64,000 nucleotides of DNA from Hyphomicrobiales bacterium (lineage in GTDB: Bacteria; Pseudomonadota; Alphaproteobacteria; Rhizobiales; Beijerinckiaceae). Made by a program: the position numbers and the translations under genes. The notes beneath the pieces are model-generated. The model was not told the origin of the DNA, searched no databases, and worked only from the letters and a program-made list of their open reading frames with translations. The DNA lies in assembly GCA_027487245.1 (NCBI GenBank), contig JAIYDY010000123.1, positions 25,132 through 89,131 of the forward strand, given 5' to 3'. Position 1 is the stretch's first letter; each line of letters opens with the position of its first letter. Of the stretch, positions 1 through 8,526 are shown piece by piece.

Positions 1-297
1 AGACATTCTGCGCTGGTCCGTTGGTTGGCCGCGACCGGCAGCAGTTCGCTTAGCGGCTATATTCTGCACTCTATCATTCTCGGGTCGGTTTTCATGGGAT
101 GGGGCCTTGGCTTGTTTGGGGCGCTTGGGCCCGCTGTCATCATGCTTGTTGCTTTTGCAACCTTTTCAGCGGTCGTCATCATCCTGAATGCATGGAAACG
201 CTGGTTCCGCTATGGCCCGGATGAGTGGCTGCTGAGGTCCTTTGTCGACCTGAGCTGGAAACCAATTCGGAACGAACCTTACTCATCAAGGACATGA
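1..297 (+). CDS. DUF418 family membrane protein, C-terminal fragment
   Basis: The frame is open from the first base of the window, so only the last 98 residues are visible and the start lies upstream. The visible part has two hydrophobic segments and ends with FRYGPDEWLLRS, which resembles the close of the DUF418 domain of YeiB-like inner-membrane proteins, where R-x-GP-x-EW-x-WR is typical. Members are multi-pass membrane proteins of unknown or transport-related function. It converges on radC, whose stop codon is 12 bases downstream. Family assignment is likely; function is unknown. Confidence 0.7.
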   Translation, partial: RHSALVRWLAATGSSSLSGYILHSIILGSVFMGWGLGLFGALGPAVIMLVAFATFSAVVIILNAWKRWFRYGPDEWLLRSFVDLSWKPIRNEPYSSRT

Positions 298-309
298 AGA
301 GCAGAACGC

Positions 310-1002
310 TCACATCAGCCTGAGCCCCTTGAAACTCGCATGGCCGTCGCGGCCCACGATGATGTGGTCATGCACCACGATGCCCATCGCCTTTGCCACG
401 GCAATGATCTCGCGCGTCATGGTGATGTCGGCCTGGCTCGGCGTCGGATCGCCGGAGGGATGGTTGTGGACCAGCACGATGGCCGTGGAGGACAATTCCA
501 GCGCCCGGCGCACGATCTCGCGCGGATAGACCGGCGTATGGTCGACCGTGCCGACCTGCTGCACCTCATCGGCGATCAGGGCGTTCTTCTTGTCGAGAAA
601 CAGGATGCGGAACTGCTCGCGCGCCTCGAAGGCCATGGCCGCGCGGCAATAATCGATCACCGCCGTCCAGCTTCCCAGCACGGCACGCTTCGTCACCTGC
701 CCCCTTGCAAGGCGCTGGCCGGCGGCCGCCACGATCCTGAGATCTGCGGCGACCGCCTCGCCGACGCCGGGCACCTCGGTCAGCAAATGCTGAGGCGCGG
801 CAACCACTTCGGCGAAGGACCCGAATCTGCGTATCAACTCCTTCGCAATCGGCTTCACGTCGCGCCGCGGGATCGAGCGGAACAGCACCAGTTCGAGCAA
901 TTCGTAATCGGCCAGCGCATCAGGCCCGGCTGTCAGGAAACGCTCGCGCAGCCGGTCGCGGTGCCCGATATAGTGCGGGTCCGGAGCGGGATCAGATGCC
1001 AT
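310..1002 (-). CDS. radC: RadC family JAB-domain protein
   Basis: A 230-residue protein of the RadC/UPF0758 family. An N-terminal helix-hairpin-helix part (about 20-95, with [10 protein letters not shown]) is followed by a JAB/MPN metalloprotease-like domain. The JAMM signature is intact: H179-N-H181 followed by D192. RadC was once linked to DNA repair, but its cellular role is unsettled. The ATG at 1002 is chosen because the upstream in-frame extension overlaps map. It lies 20 bases after map on the same strand, suggesting a map-radC operon. Confidence 0.93.
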   Translation of the reverse strand: MASDPAPDPHYIGHRDRLRERFLTAGPDALADYELLELVLFRSIPRRDVKPIAKELIRRFGSFAEVVAAPQHLLTEVPGVGEAVAADLRIVAAAGQRLARGQVTKRAVLGSWTAVIDYCRAAMAFEAREQFRILFLDKKNALIADEVQQVGTVDHTPVYPREIVRRALELSSTAIVLVHNHPSGDPTPSQADITMTREIIAVAKAMGIVVHDHIIVGRDGHASFKGLRLM

Positions 1003-1022
1003 CGCGGCAGGCCGGCAAGGGA

Positions 1023-1850
1023 TCAGCCCTGCTTGCCGAGCGGATAATCGAGCCCGGCAGGAGACAGCGTGAAAATCTCGACACCGGTGTCGGTCACCCC
1101 GACGGTGTGCTCGAACTGCGCCGACAGCGAACGGTCTCGCGTCACGGCCGTCCAGCCATCGGCGAGAATCTTCACATGCGGCTTGCCGAGGTTGATCATC
1201 GGCTCGATGGTGAACAGCATCCCGGGCTCCATCATCGCGCCCTCGCCGCGTGCGCCATAGTGCAGGATGTTGGGCGCGTCGTGAAACAGCTGGCCGAGCC
1301 CGTGGCCGCAGAAATCGCGCACCACCGAGCAGCGCTCGCCCTCCGCATAGGACTGGATCGCATGGCCGATATCGCCGAAGTGCCCGCCGGGACGCACCGC
1401 CGCGATCCCGCGCATCAGGCTCTCGTGGGTGATCTCGCAAAGCCGCTCGGACTTGCGGTTGAGACTGCCCACGCCATACATGCGGCTGGCATCGCCATGC
1501 CAGCCATCGACAATCAGCGTGTAGTCGATGTTGATGATGTCGCCATCGCGCAGCGGCTTGTCATCAGGCATGCCGTGGCAAACCACATGGTTGATCGAGG
1601 TGCAGATCGAATAGCGGTAGCCGCGATAGTTCAGCGTCGCCGGGTAAGCCTTGTTGTCCATCGCGAACGCGAACATCAGGCGGTCGAGTTCGGAGGTCAG
1701 CACGCCGGGTCGCACATGTGCGGCGATCATGTCGAGCCCTTCGGCCACGAGCCGTCCAGCCTTGCGCATGGCCGCGAAAGCCTCGGGCCCGTGCCGCTTG
1801 ATCTCGTTGGTGCGGCGTCGCACGCCGGTGCTGGCGTCGTCCGTGGCCAT
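1023..1850 (-). CDS. map: Methionine aminopeptidase, type I
   Basis: Removes the initiator methionine from new proteins in the cytoplasm. From the ATG at 1850 the protein is 275 residues, normal for type I enzymes. All expected metal ligands are visible: D109, D120, H183, E216 and E247, plus the catalytic His92 in VVCHGMP. The frame is open further upstream, but the added residues are low-complexity and not family-like, so MATDDASTG is taken as the start. radC follows closely on the same strand. Confidence 0.97.
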   Translation of the reverse strand: MATDDASTGVRRRTNEIKRHGPEAFAAMRKAGRLVAEGLDMIAAHVRPGVLTSELDRLMFAFAMDNKAYPATLNYRGYRYSICTSINHVVCHGMPDDKPLRDGDIINIDYTLIVDGWHGDASRMYGVGSLNRKSERLCEITHESLMRGIAAVRPGGHFGDIGHAIQSYAEGERCSVVRDFCGHGLGQLFHDAPNILHYGARGEGAMMEPGMLFTIEPMINLGKPHVKILADGWTAVTRDRSLSAQFEHTVGVTDTGVEIFTLSPAGLDYPLGKQG

Positions 1851-2056
1851 TGTCTTGTCTCGTGCGCTGGCGGGAGCCCCCGCGACCCGGCAGGGCACCC
1901 CCACCTGTTCGAACAAGGATGCAGCCGACGTGGCTATCGCGCAAGTTGGCCGGCGCGTAAAGTCCGGCATCGCAGCCGGGCGGGTTGCAGCACACCGGTC
2001 GCCTCCTTGCCGGCTGCCCCTTTGCGCTGTGCCCTCCAGATGCTAAGCGGCTGGCA

Positions 2057-2923
2057 ATGACAGCCAGCACAAGCCAGACCGAAGCGCCCGCCTTCGGCAC
2101 CTATGCCGCCCGAGGCTTCGTCGCCTGGGCGATCCGCCATACGCGCGCCAGCACCTCAGCCTGGCTGAGCCGCCGCTTCGCCTTCCTGCTGCGCCGGCTG
2201 GCGATTGCGCATCTCAAGGGCGCGCCGGTCGACACCGAGACGCTGGGCGCCCGCATGCGCATCCATCCGCAGAGCAATGTCTGCGAAAAGCGCGTGCTGT
2301 TCATGCCGCAGCATTTCGACATCGAGGAACTGGCCGCGCTGCGCCGGCATGTGCAAGACCATGCGCGCGACGGCTATCACTTCGTCGATATCGGGGCCAA
2401 TGTCGGGGCTTATGCGCTGTTCGTGGCCGGGCTGGCCGGCTCCGGTGCGCGCATTCTGGCCGTCGAGCCGCAGCCGCGCGTCTTTGCCAAGCTGGCCTAC
2501 AACATCGGCCTCAATCCGTTCGGCACGGTCAAGGCCGTCGCATGCGCCGTCGCCGACAAGGCTGGCGAATTGACCCTGTTCCTCGATCCGCGGAACGAGG
2601 GCGAATCGAGCGTGCGGGTGCTCAATTCCACCTCGGCACAGGCTGTGAAGGCCCCTGCCCTGCCGCTGGTCGACCTTCTGGCCTCGGAGGGCTTCGCCCG
2701 CGTCGATGGCATGAAGATCGATGTCGAGGGCGCGGAAGACCTGATCCTCGAACCCTTCCTTGCGCCCGGCAACCAACATCTCTGGCCGAGCCTGCTGATC
2801 ATAGAGGACTCGACCTCCAAGTGGAATGTCGATCTCAGGCCTCTTCTCGAAAAGGCTGGCTATCGCCTGGTTCGGCATACGCGCCTTAACTTCATTTTCG
2901 AGCGTCCGCCGCAGCAGGGCTGA
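2057..2923 (+). CDS. FkbM family SAM-dependent methyltransferase
   Basis: A 288-residue protein with a FkbM-type methyltransferase domain. The SAM-binding loop is FVDIGANVGAYAL (about 109-121), followed by an acidic residue at the end of the next strand (AVEPQ) and the family motif KIDVEGAE. FkbM enzymes O-methylate sugars or other small molecules; the substrate here is unknown. The ATG at 2057 is preferred over an in-frame start at 1985 because the extra 24 residues look non-coding. The last 32 bases overlap the 3' end of sfsA on the other strand. Confidence 0.85.
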   Translation: MTASTSQTEAPAFGTYAARGFVAWAIRHTRASTSAWLSRRFAFLLRRLAIAHLKGAPVDTETLGARMRIHPQSNVCEKRVLFMPQHFDIEELAALRRHVQDHARDGYHFVDIGANVGAYALFVAGLAGSGARILAVEPQPRVFAKLAYNIGLNPFGTVKAVACAVADKAGELTLFLDPRNEGESSVRVLNSTSAQAVKAPALPLVDLLASEGFARVDGMKIDVEGAEDLILEPFLAPGNQHLWPSLLIIEDSTSKWNVDLRPLLEKAGYRLVRHTRLNFIFERPPQQG

Positions 2924-3659
2924 CAGGCGCGCCAGCATCCCCGAACGGGATTGAACCGGCCAGCACGATCCGGTCGGTCGCCATCATGCAGACGTGCACG
3001 AGCACCTCGACCCCGCGTGCCATGGCCCGCTCCAGCGCCTTGCCGTAGGCAGAATCGATATCGCTGGCGATGGCGAAGCGCTCCGCCGCCATCTGGACCA
3101 CGAACAGCATCACGGCCCGGTGACCTGCTTCCACCATGTCACCGAGTTCCTCAAGATGCTTGGCCCCGCGGCTGGTCACGGAATCGGGAAACTCGGCCAG
3201 CCCCGGCTGGCGCATCAGGTGGACGTTTTTCACTTCCACATAGCAGTCCGGGCGCTGGCTGCCGGTTTCGTCGCCCCCGCTCAGAAGCAGATCGATGCGG
3301 CTGTTTCGCCCGTAGCGGACCTCGCGCCGCACCGTCCCGTAGCCGGCCAGCGGGGCAATCAGGCCGGCGAGGATCGCCTCCTCGGCCAGCGTGTTGGGGT
3401 GGCCGGTATCGATCGACACCAGTTGCGGCCCGCACCAGCCAAAATCAATCTCGGCCAGCTTCCATGAATAACGAAGCTTGCGCTTTGGATCGTCCGACAC
3501 CGACAGCCAGACCGGAATGCCGGGCGCATTCAGGCCCATCATCGAGCCGGGATTGGCGCAATGGGCGGTCACGACCTCGCCGCTGTCGAGTTCAACGTCC
3601 GCAAGGAAGCGCTTGTAGCGCCGGATCAGGCGACCGGTGATCAGGGGCGGCAGTTTCAT
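2892..3659 (-). CDS. sfsA: Sugar fermentation stimulation protein homolog SfsA
   Basis: A 255-residue SfsA family protein, close to the usual 230-250. The N-terminal OB-like part (LITGRLIRRYKRFLADVEL, CANPGSM) is typical of the family. The C-terminal half has a restriction-nuclease-like core with RIDLLL and CYVEVKNV, the acidic/lysine residues of a PD-(D/E)xK fold. E. coli SfsA binds DNA non-specifically and affects maltose metabolism when overexpressed; its normal role is unclear. It overlaps the upstream FkbM gene tail-to-tail. Confidence 0.95.
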   Translation of the reverse strand: MKLPPLITGRLIRRYKRFLADVELDSGEVVTAHCANPGSMMGLNAPGIPVWLSVSDDPKRKLRYSWKLAEIDFGWCGPQLVSIDTGHPNTLAEEAILAGLIAPLAGYGTVRREVRYGRNSRIDLLLSGGDETGSQRPDCYVEVKNVHLMRQPGLAEFPDSVTSRGAKHLEELGDMVEAGHRAVMLFVVQMAAERFAIASDIDSAYGKALERAMARGVEVLVHVCMMATDRIVLAGSIPFGDAGAPVSPAAADARK

Positions 3660-3762
3660 CGGGGCAATTCCGCTTGTGTGTCGTGTGCTGCGCGCTTACC
3701 ACGATCCCGCCTGAACGGGGAACGCGGCCGGCGCGGCCCTGCTGATCCTCCGAGGAAAACCC

Positions 3763-4503
3763 ATGCCAACTCCCGCCATCATCACCGCCGCGCTGCTGAT
3801 CATCGGCGACGAGATCCTGTCCGGGCGCACCAAGGACAAGAACATCGGCTACATCGCCGAATACATGACCAACATCGGCATCGACCTGAAGGAGGTGCGC
3901 GTTGTCCCCGATGAGGAAGAGGATATCGTCGCCGCGCTGAATGCCCTGCGCTCCCGCTACAGCTATGTCTTCACCACCGGCGGCATCGGGCCGACGCATG
4001 ATGACATCACGGCGGACTGCGTGGCCAAGGCGTTCGGGGTGCCGATCGATGTTGATCCGCGGGCCGTGGCCGCGATGCGCGAGCGTTTCAAGCCCGAGGA
4101 ACTCAACGAGGCACGGCTGCGCATGGCGCGGATGCCCGAGGGCGCGGAACTGGTCCATAACAGCTACAACAAGGTTCCGGGCTTCCGCATCGGCAATGTC
4201 ATTGTCATGGCCGGCGTGCCGGTGATCATGCAGGCCATGCTCGATGCGGTCGCGCCGACGCTTCAGACCGGCGTGAAGCTGCTCTCGGAAAGCGTGCGCG
4301 CCGACATGCGCGAAGGTGACATCGGCGAGCCGCTGCGCGCTGTCGCCAAGGCGCATCCGGCCACCATGATCGGCTCCTACCCGTTCTGGGACGAGGCGGG
4401 CCAGCCCAACACCAACCTCATCGTGCGCTCGCGCGAGCCTGCCGCGCTGGCCTCTGCCATGGCGGACGTGAAAGCCATGCTGGCAGCGCTGGCCAAGGCG
4501 TGA
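3763..4503 (+). CDS. Competence/damage-inducible CinA N-domain (MoaB/MogA-fold) protein
   Basis: A 246-residue protein consisting of one molybdopterin-binding-type domain, as in the N-terminal half of CinA. Diagnostic motifs are IIGDEILSGRTKDKN at residues 13-27 and TTGGIGPTHDDIT near residue 70. It lacks the C-terminal amidohydrolase (PncC) domain of full CinA. Stand-alone members are common in alphaproteobacteria and are annotated as competence/damage-inducible protein A; their substrate is not established. It is transcribed divergently from sfsA with about 100 bases between them. Confidence 0.9.
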   Translation: MPTPAIITAALLIIGDEILSGRTKDKNIGYIAEYMTNIGIDLKEVRVVPDEEEDIVAALNALRSRYSYVFTTGGIGPTHDDITADCVAKAFGVPIDVDPRAVAAMRERFKPEELNEARLRMARMPEGAELVHNSYNKVPGFRIGNVIVMAGVPVIMQAMLDAVAPTLQTGVKLLSESVRADMREGDIGEPLRAVAKAHPATMIGSYPFWDEAGQPNTNLIVRSREPAALASAMADVKAMLAALAKA

Positions 4504-4588
4504 TTGCAGAGGCCTGAGAACCAGGCCCTGACAACTTAGTGATGGCTGGACGCCTTGGCGTTGCCATCGGTCTTTGGCATGTCGAAGC

Positions 4589-5932
4589 ATGACCAGAAGC
4601 ACCCGATCATCAGGGCCATCGCGGCGCAGCCTTGTGGCCGGCAGCCTCGCCGCTGCCGCACTACCCGGCATGGCTTCGCGGCTCTTCGCCGCCGATGTGG
4701 ATGTACTGATCGTCGGCGCCGGGGCTGCCGGCCTCAGTGCCGCTCGCGAACTGATGCGCCTCGGGGTCAGCTTCAGGATGGTGGAAGCGCGCGAGCGCAT
4801 CGGCGGGCGCGCCTTCACGGGGGCATCGCTCGGCGCGGGCTTCGATGCCGGCGCGGAGATCGTGCATTTCGCCGACCGCAATCCCTGGGTCGGCATCGCC
4901 CGTGATCTCGGTGTCACGCTTGATGGTTCGGGCTGGCGGATGGGCGGCTGGCAGGTCCATGCCAATGGGCAGCCGCTCGGCATGATCGAGCGCGGTCGCC
5001 GTTGGCAGGCCTTCCGCGAGATGGAAGCGCGCATGGAGCGCGTGGCCGCCAGTGGACGCGACATGTCGCTGGCCGATGCGGTGGCCGACATGGCCCCTGA
5101 AAGCCGCGAGATCGCCCGTTCGGGGTTGCTGCTCGTCCTCGGCGAAGACGGCGTGCGCATCTCCGTGCTCGACAACCAGAGCCTGTGGAGCGGCCCAGAC
5201 CTCACCACCACCAGCGGCTATGGCGCGCTGGTCGAAGCCTACGGCAAGGCCCTGCCGGTCAGCCTGTCGACGCCGGTCACGGCGATCAACTGGGGCAGCG
5301 GCGGCATCGAGGCCATGACACCGCGCGGCACGATCACGGCGCGTGCGGCGATCGTCACCGTGCCGGTCGGCGTCCTCAAGGCCGGCGCCATCCGCTTCAC
5401 GCCCGATCTGCCATCCGGCCATCTGGCGGCCCTCGATGGCATCGGCATGGGCGCGCTGACCAAGATCGCGCTCAGGATCGACGGCGAACGCTTCGGGCTG
5501 TCCGATGGCTCGACGCTGATGGAGGCGACCCGCCCCGAGGCCATGACGATGATCGAGCTGTTTCCAAACGGCAAGCCGCTGGCAGTGGCAATCTGCGGCG
5601 GCGATGTTGCCCGTGACCTTGGCGCTGCAGGCGAGGCGGCAGCGATCAGCCACATCACGGCTCTGCTGGCCGGCATGCTTGGCTCGTCGGTGCGCGGCGC
5701 GGTCAAGGCCGGAAGGCTCGCATCATGGTGGCATGACCCGCTGGCACGGGGCTCCTATTCGGTCTGCCAGCCGGGCCGGAGTGCCGCCCGTGCAGCATTG
5801 GCCGAGCCGGTCGCGGCGCGGCTCTGGTTTGCCGGCGAGGCGACGGGCGGAGGCGGCGCGATGACGGTCGGCGGCGCGACCCTGTCCGCATGGCAAGCGG
5901 CTCGCGCCTGTGCTGCCAGCCTGAAAGCCTGA
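4589..5932 (+). CDS. Flavin-dependent amine oxidase with Tat signal
   Basis: A 447-residue FAD enzyme of the amine oxidase family. A twin-arginine leader (SRRSLVAGSLAAAALPG) suggests folded export to the periplasm. The Rossmann dinucleotide site follows (VDVLIVGAGAAGLSAARE), then the FAD-binding EARERIGGRAFTG. The C-terminal FAD motif is RLWFAGEATGGGGAMTVGGA. Family members oxidise primary or polyamines with release of hydrogen peroxide; the substrate cannot be read from the sequence. ATG at 4589 is chosen over a TTG at 4574. Confidence 0.88.
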   Translation: MTRSTRSSGPSRRSLVAGSLAAAALPGMASRLFAADVDVLIVGAGAAGLSAARELMRLGVSFRMVEARERIGGRAFTGASLGAGFDAGAEIVHFADRNPWVGIARDLGVTLDGSGWRMGGWQVHANGQPLGMIERGRRWQAFREMEARMERVAASGRDMSLADAVADMAPESREIARSGLLLVLGEDGVRISVLDNQSLWSGPDLTTTSGYGALVEAYGKALPVSLSTPVTAINWGSGGIEAMTPRGTITARAAIVTVPVGVLKAGAIRFTPDLPSGHLAALDGIGMGALTKIALRIDGERFGLSDGSTLMEATRPEAMTMIELFPNGKPLAVAICGGDVARDLGAAGEAAAISHITALLAGMLGSSVRGAVKAGRLASWWHDPLARGSYSVCQPGRSAARAALAEPVAARLWFAGEATGGGGAMTVGGATLSAWQAARACAASLKA

Positions 5933-6049
5933 TGCCCGCTGCGTTTCAGGATTTGGCAACCATCCGGTGAGCATGATCGCGCCTCGCGACAACGGGATGT
6001 GAGACGGGTGCAGGGCGTTGATCTTCTGGCCGGACAGGCGCATCAGGCC

Positions 6050-6877
6050 ATGGCGATGATGAGCCGCGCACCCCGGATTCTGGTATTCGATTCAGGCCTA
6101 GGCGGCCTGACGGTGTTCCGCGAGATCGTCCGCGTCCGTCCCGACGCCAGCTACATCTATGTGGCGGACGATGCCGCATTCCCCTATGGCGCGTGGCAAG
6201 AGCGGGATCTCGTGGCCCGGCTGCTGGACCAGATGGCGGGCCTGATCGCGGCGCATGAGCCCGATTGCGTCGTCATCGCCTGCAACACGGCCTCAACCCT
6301 GGCCCTGCCAGCGCTGCGCGCCCGGTTCGCCACACCGTTCGTCGGCACGGTGCCGGCCATCAAGCCAGCGGCAGAGCGCTCGCAGAGCCGCTTGTTCTCG
6401 GTGCTGGCCACGCCCGGCACCGTGGCCCGCGACTACACCCGCGACCTCGTGCGCAGCTATGCCGGCGGCTGCGATGTCACGCTGGTCGGCTCGACGCTGC
6501 TCGCCGGCATGGCGGAAGCCCAGATGCATGGCGAGCCCGCCAGCGACGCCGGGATCAGCTCCGAGATTGCGCCATGTTTCGTCAGTGTCACCGATCCCGA
6601 CGGGACGGTGCGCCGCACAGATGTGGTCACCTTGTCCTGCACGCACTACCCGTTGCTGCTGCCGCGCCTGATGGCGCTGTCGCCCTGGCCAGTGACATGG
6701 ATCGATCCAGCGCCGGCGATCGCGCGCCGCGTTGTGCAGCTGCTCGGCCCGAGCCCGGCATGCAGCCTTCCCGGCGAGGCAACGGCCCTGTTCAGCGCCG
6801 GCGCGCCCAGCCCTTCGGTGCGCCAGGCGCTGGCCGGCTTCGGGGTGGACTGCCATACCCCGGCGACAGCCGGCTGA
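6050..6877 (+). CDS. murI: Glutamate racemase
   Basis: Supplies D-glutamate for peptidoglycan. From the ATG at 6050 the protein has 275 residues. Both catalytic cysteines are present: C78 in VIACNTAST and C197 in LSCTHYPLL. The N-terminal VFDSGLGGLTV carries the conserved aspartate, and VADDAAFPYG matches the usual D-x-x-x-PYG. In-frame ATGs at 6056 and 6059 are alternative starts. It is followed by a hairpin-containing region leading to rpsD. Confidence 0.96.
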   Translation: MAMMSRAPRILVFDSGLGGLTVFREIVRVRPDASYIYVADDAAFPYGAWQERDLVARLLDQMAGLIAAHEPDCVVIACNTASTLALPALRARFATPFVGTVPAIKPAAERSQSRLFSVLATPGTVARDYTRDLVRSYAGGCDVTLVGSTLLAGMAEAQMHGEPASDAGISSEIAPCFVSVTDPDGTVRRTDVVTLSCTHYPLLLPRLMALSPWPVTWIDPAPAIARRVVQLLGPSPACSLPGEATALFSAGAPSPSVRQALAGFGVDCHTPATAG

Positions 6878-6908
6878 AGGCCAATCGGCTGAAAACACCG
6901 GTTGGCCG

Positions 6909-6937
6909 TTGACATCGAAGCCGGTTCATGGCTTTAA
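6909..6937 (+). promoter_or_regulatory. Putative sigma-70 type promoter upstream of rpsD
   Basis: TTGACA at 6909-6914, a 17-base spacer, and CTTTAA at 6932-6937. This fits a vegetative -35/-10 pair and is the best match between murI and rpsD. A transcript would start near 6944, giving a leader of about 150 bases, but a hairpin begins almost at that point, which leaves its role open. Confidence 0.5.
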
Positions 6938-6944
6938 GCAGCCC

Positions 6945-6979
6945 GTCGCGCGGGTCAGCAATGGCCCGCGTGGCTTTTT
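6945..6979 (+). terminator. Terminator-like hairpin in the murI-rpsD interval
   Basis: Bases 6945-6954 pair with 6965-6974 over 10 positions (including G-T wobbles) around a 10-base loop, and five Ts follow directly. This is a classical intrinsic terminator shape. It most simply ends murI transcription, but it lies just downstream of the putative rpsD promoter, so an attenuation role is also possible. Confidence 0.6.
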
Positions 6980-7096
6980 CCGCACCCGTGAACCGGCTGA
7001 GATCAGCCTGGTTCTGTCGCCCGCTCCGGATCAAGGTCCGGTGTGTGGAGCAGGAGGGCGCGGTCCTCAAAACTCGCATCCAAGAGGACACGCGAC

Positions 7097-7714
7097 ATGT
7101 CAAAGCGCCACGCCGCCAAATACAAACTCGACCGCCGCATGGGCCAGAACATCTGGGGCCGCCCGAAGTCCCCGGTCAATCGCCGCGAATACGGCCCCGG
7201 CCAGCATGGCCAGCGCCGCAAGGGCAAGATGTCGGACTTCGGCACCCAGCTCCGCGCCAAGCAGAAGCTCAAGGGCTATTACGGCTCGATCTCCGAGCGC
7301 CAGTTCCGTGGCTACTATGCCGAAGCCGTGCGCATGAAGGGCGACTCAGGCGAGAACCTGATCGGCCTGCTCGAATGCCGGCTGGATGCGGTGGTCTACC
7401 GCGCTAAGTTCGTGCCGACCGTGTTTGCCGCACGCCAGTTCGTCCACCATGGCCACGTCACGGTCAACGGCCGGAAGGTCAACATTCCGAGCTACGCGGT
7501 GAAGCCGGGCGATGTGGTCGCCGTCAAGGATGCGTCGAAGCAGATGATCCTGGTTCTCGAAGCGGTCGGCCTCGCCGAGCGCGATGTGCCGGACTATCTC
7601 GAAACCGACCACACCAAGATGACCACCAAGCTGGCTCGCGTTCCCACGCTGACCGATGTGCCCTATCCGGTGCAGATGGAACCCAATCTCGTGGTCGAGT
7701 TCTACTCGCGCTGA
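7097..7714 (+). CDS. rpsD: 30S ribosomal protein S4
   Basis: A 205-residue S4 protein of the alphaproteobacterial type, which binds 16S rRNA and nucleates assembly of the small subunit. The N-terminal [15 protein letters not shown] and central S4 RNA-binding domain ([31 protein letters not shown]) are intact, and it ends in VVEFYSR. It has no N-terminal zinc-binding cysteine set. AAGAGGA stands before the ATG. The gene is monocistronic, ending at a strong bidirectional terminator. Confidence 0.98.
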   Translation: MSKRHAAKYKLDRRMGQNIWGRPKSPVNRREYGPGQHGQRRKGKMSDFGTQLRAKQKLKGYYGSISERQFRGYYAEAVRMKGDSGENLIGLLECRLDAVVYRAKFVPTVFAARQFVHHGHVTVNGRKVNIPSYAVKPGDVVAVKDASKQMILVLEAVGLAERDVPDYLETDHTKMTTKLARVPTLTDVPYPVQMEPNLVVEFYSR

Positions 7715-7760
7715 GTTCGGCTGGCCGGCCTTCGCCGGTCATCAGCTCTGCCAGACATGC

Positions 7761-7786
7761 GAAAGCCGCCCTCCCGGGCGGCTTTC
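7761..7786. terminator. Bidirectional terminator between rpsD and the Spy-like gene
   Basis: An 11-base perfect stem (7761-7771 with 7776-7786) with a 4-base loop. The stem begins with GAAAG and ends with CTTTC, so it can act on both converging genes. Confidence 0.75.
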
Positions 7787-7828
7787 GTGCTTTCAGGATG
7801 GCCTGCCTTGAGGCCGCGATCCAGCCGC

Positions 7829-8380
7829 TCAGTTGCGGCCCTCGCCGCCACGGCCACCGCGACCTTCTCCACGTCCTTCGCCGCGACCTTCACCACCACC
7901 TTCACCGCGTCCCTGCCAGCGACCGCCGGGCAGGTTCTTGCGGACGGTTTCCTTCTGGCTGGCATCCAGTGTGGCCCAGAGCGGCTTCACCGCGGTGGAC
8001 AGCTCACGCAGATTGGTGGCACCGGCAGCCGCACGCTGGGACATGAAGTCCAGCCGATCCGGCAACTCGGCATTGCGCATGCGCTCCATGTTGCCCTGCC
8101 GGCTGGCACGGCGCTCATCCTGCATCTTGCGCAGCTGGGCCTGAACCGGGCTCCAGAGCGGCTCCTGGGCCGGCGTGAGTTTCAGGTCGGTCTTGAGCCG
8201 CTCGATGCGGCGGTTCATGCGCTCTTCCATGCGAGCGGCACGGCGCTCCATCCGGCTGGTCGACTGCTCGGCGCGCGGCGCGCCGCCGGATTGTGGCGAG
8301 GACTGGGGTGCCGGCTGCGCATAGGCAGCGGCTCCGATCAAAAGGACGGATGCGGCGGCAATCAGGCTGAGGCGTTTCAT
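7829..8380 (-). CDS. Spy/CpxP-like periplasmic LTXXQ protein
   Basis: A 183-residue secreted protein. Residues 1-21 form a Sec signal peptide ending AAAYA. The mature part is helical and rich in Arg, Met and Glu, with the LTXXQ-type motif LKLTPAQEPLW and a second copy-like LDASQKE. The C-terminus (about 152-183) is a Gly-Glu-Arg repeat (GEGRGEGRG). Spy/CpxP proteins are envelope stress chaperones or metal-stress sensors; this is the likely class, not a proven role. A palindromic site lies in its upstream region. Confidence 0.75.
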   Translation of the reverse strand: MKRLSLIAAASVLLIGAAAYAQPAPQSSPQSGGAPRAEQSTSRMERRAARMEERMNRRIERLKTDLKLTPAQEPLWSPVQAQLRKMQDERRASRQGNMERMRNAELPDRLDFMSQRAAAGATNLRELSTAVKPLWATLDASQKETVRKNLPGGRWQGRGEGGGEGRGEGRGEGRGGRGGEGRN

Positions 8381-8464
8381 CGGGTTTCTCCGGTTCCAGT
8401 GGGTGATCTAGGGTCTTGATGGAGGTATCTTGCCGCCGGGCCCCTTTCGTTGCGATGGCGCAAG

Positions 8465-8482
8465 GATGACAGTTCTGTCATC
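8465..8482. promoter_or_regulatory. Palindromic operator candidate between Spy-like gene and ATP12-like gene
   Basis: GATGACAG-TT-CTGTCATC is an 8-base perfect dyad with a 2-base centre, 84 bases upstream of the Spy-like start and 44 bases upstream of the ATP12-like start. The TGACA/TGTCA half-sites are typical of dimeric repressors such as GntR or TetR types. The binding protein is unknown. Confidence 0.5.
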
Positions 8483-8526
8483 TTTGCCGCTGACGCGCCG
8501 GGGCGGGCATGCTAGCAAATCTGCCG

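Noticed and set aside
3592..5211. Long minus-strand frame opposite the CinA-domain and amine oxidase genes
   Set aside because: It overlaps two clear plus-strand genes and sfsA, and its translation shows no motifs.
7042..7096. Possible tRNA-like stretch before rpsD
   Set aside because: No complete cloverleaf, T-loop or acceptor stem could be formed.
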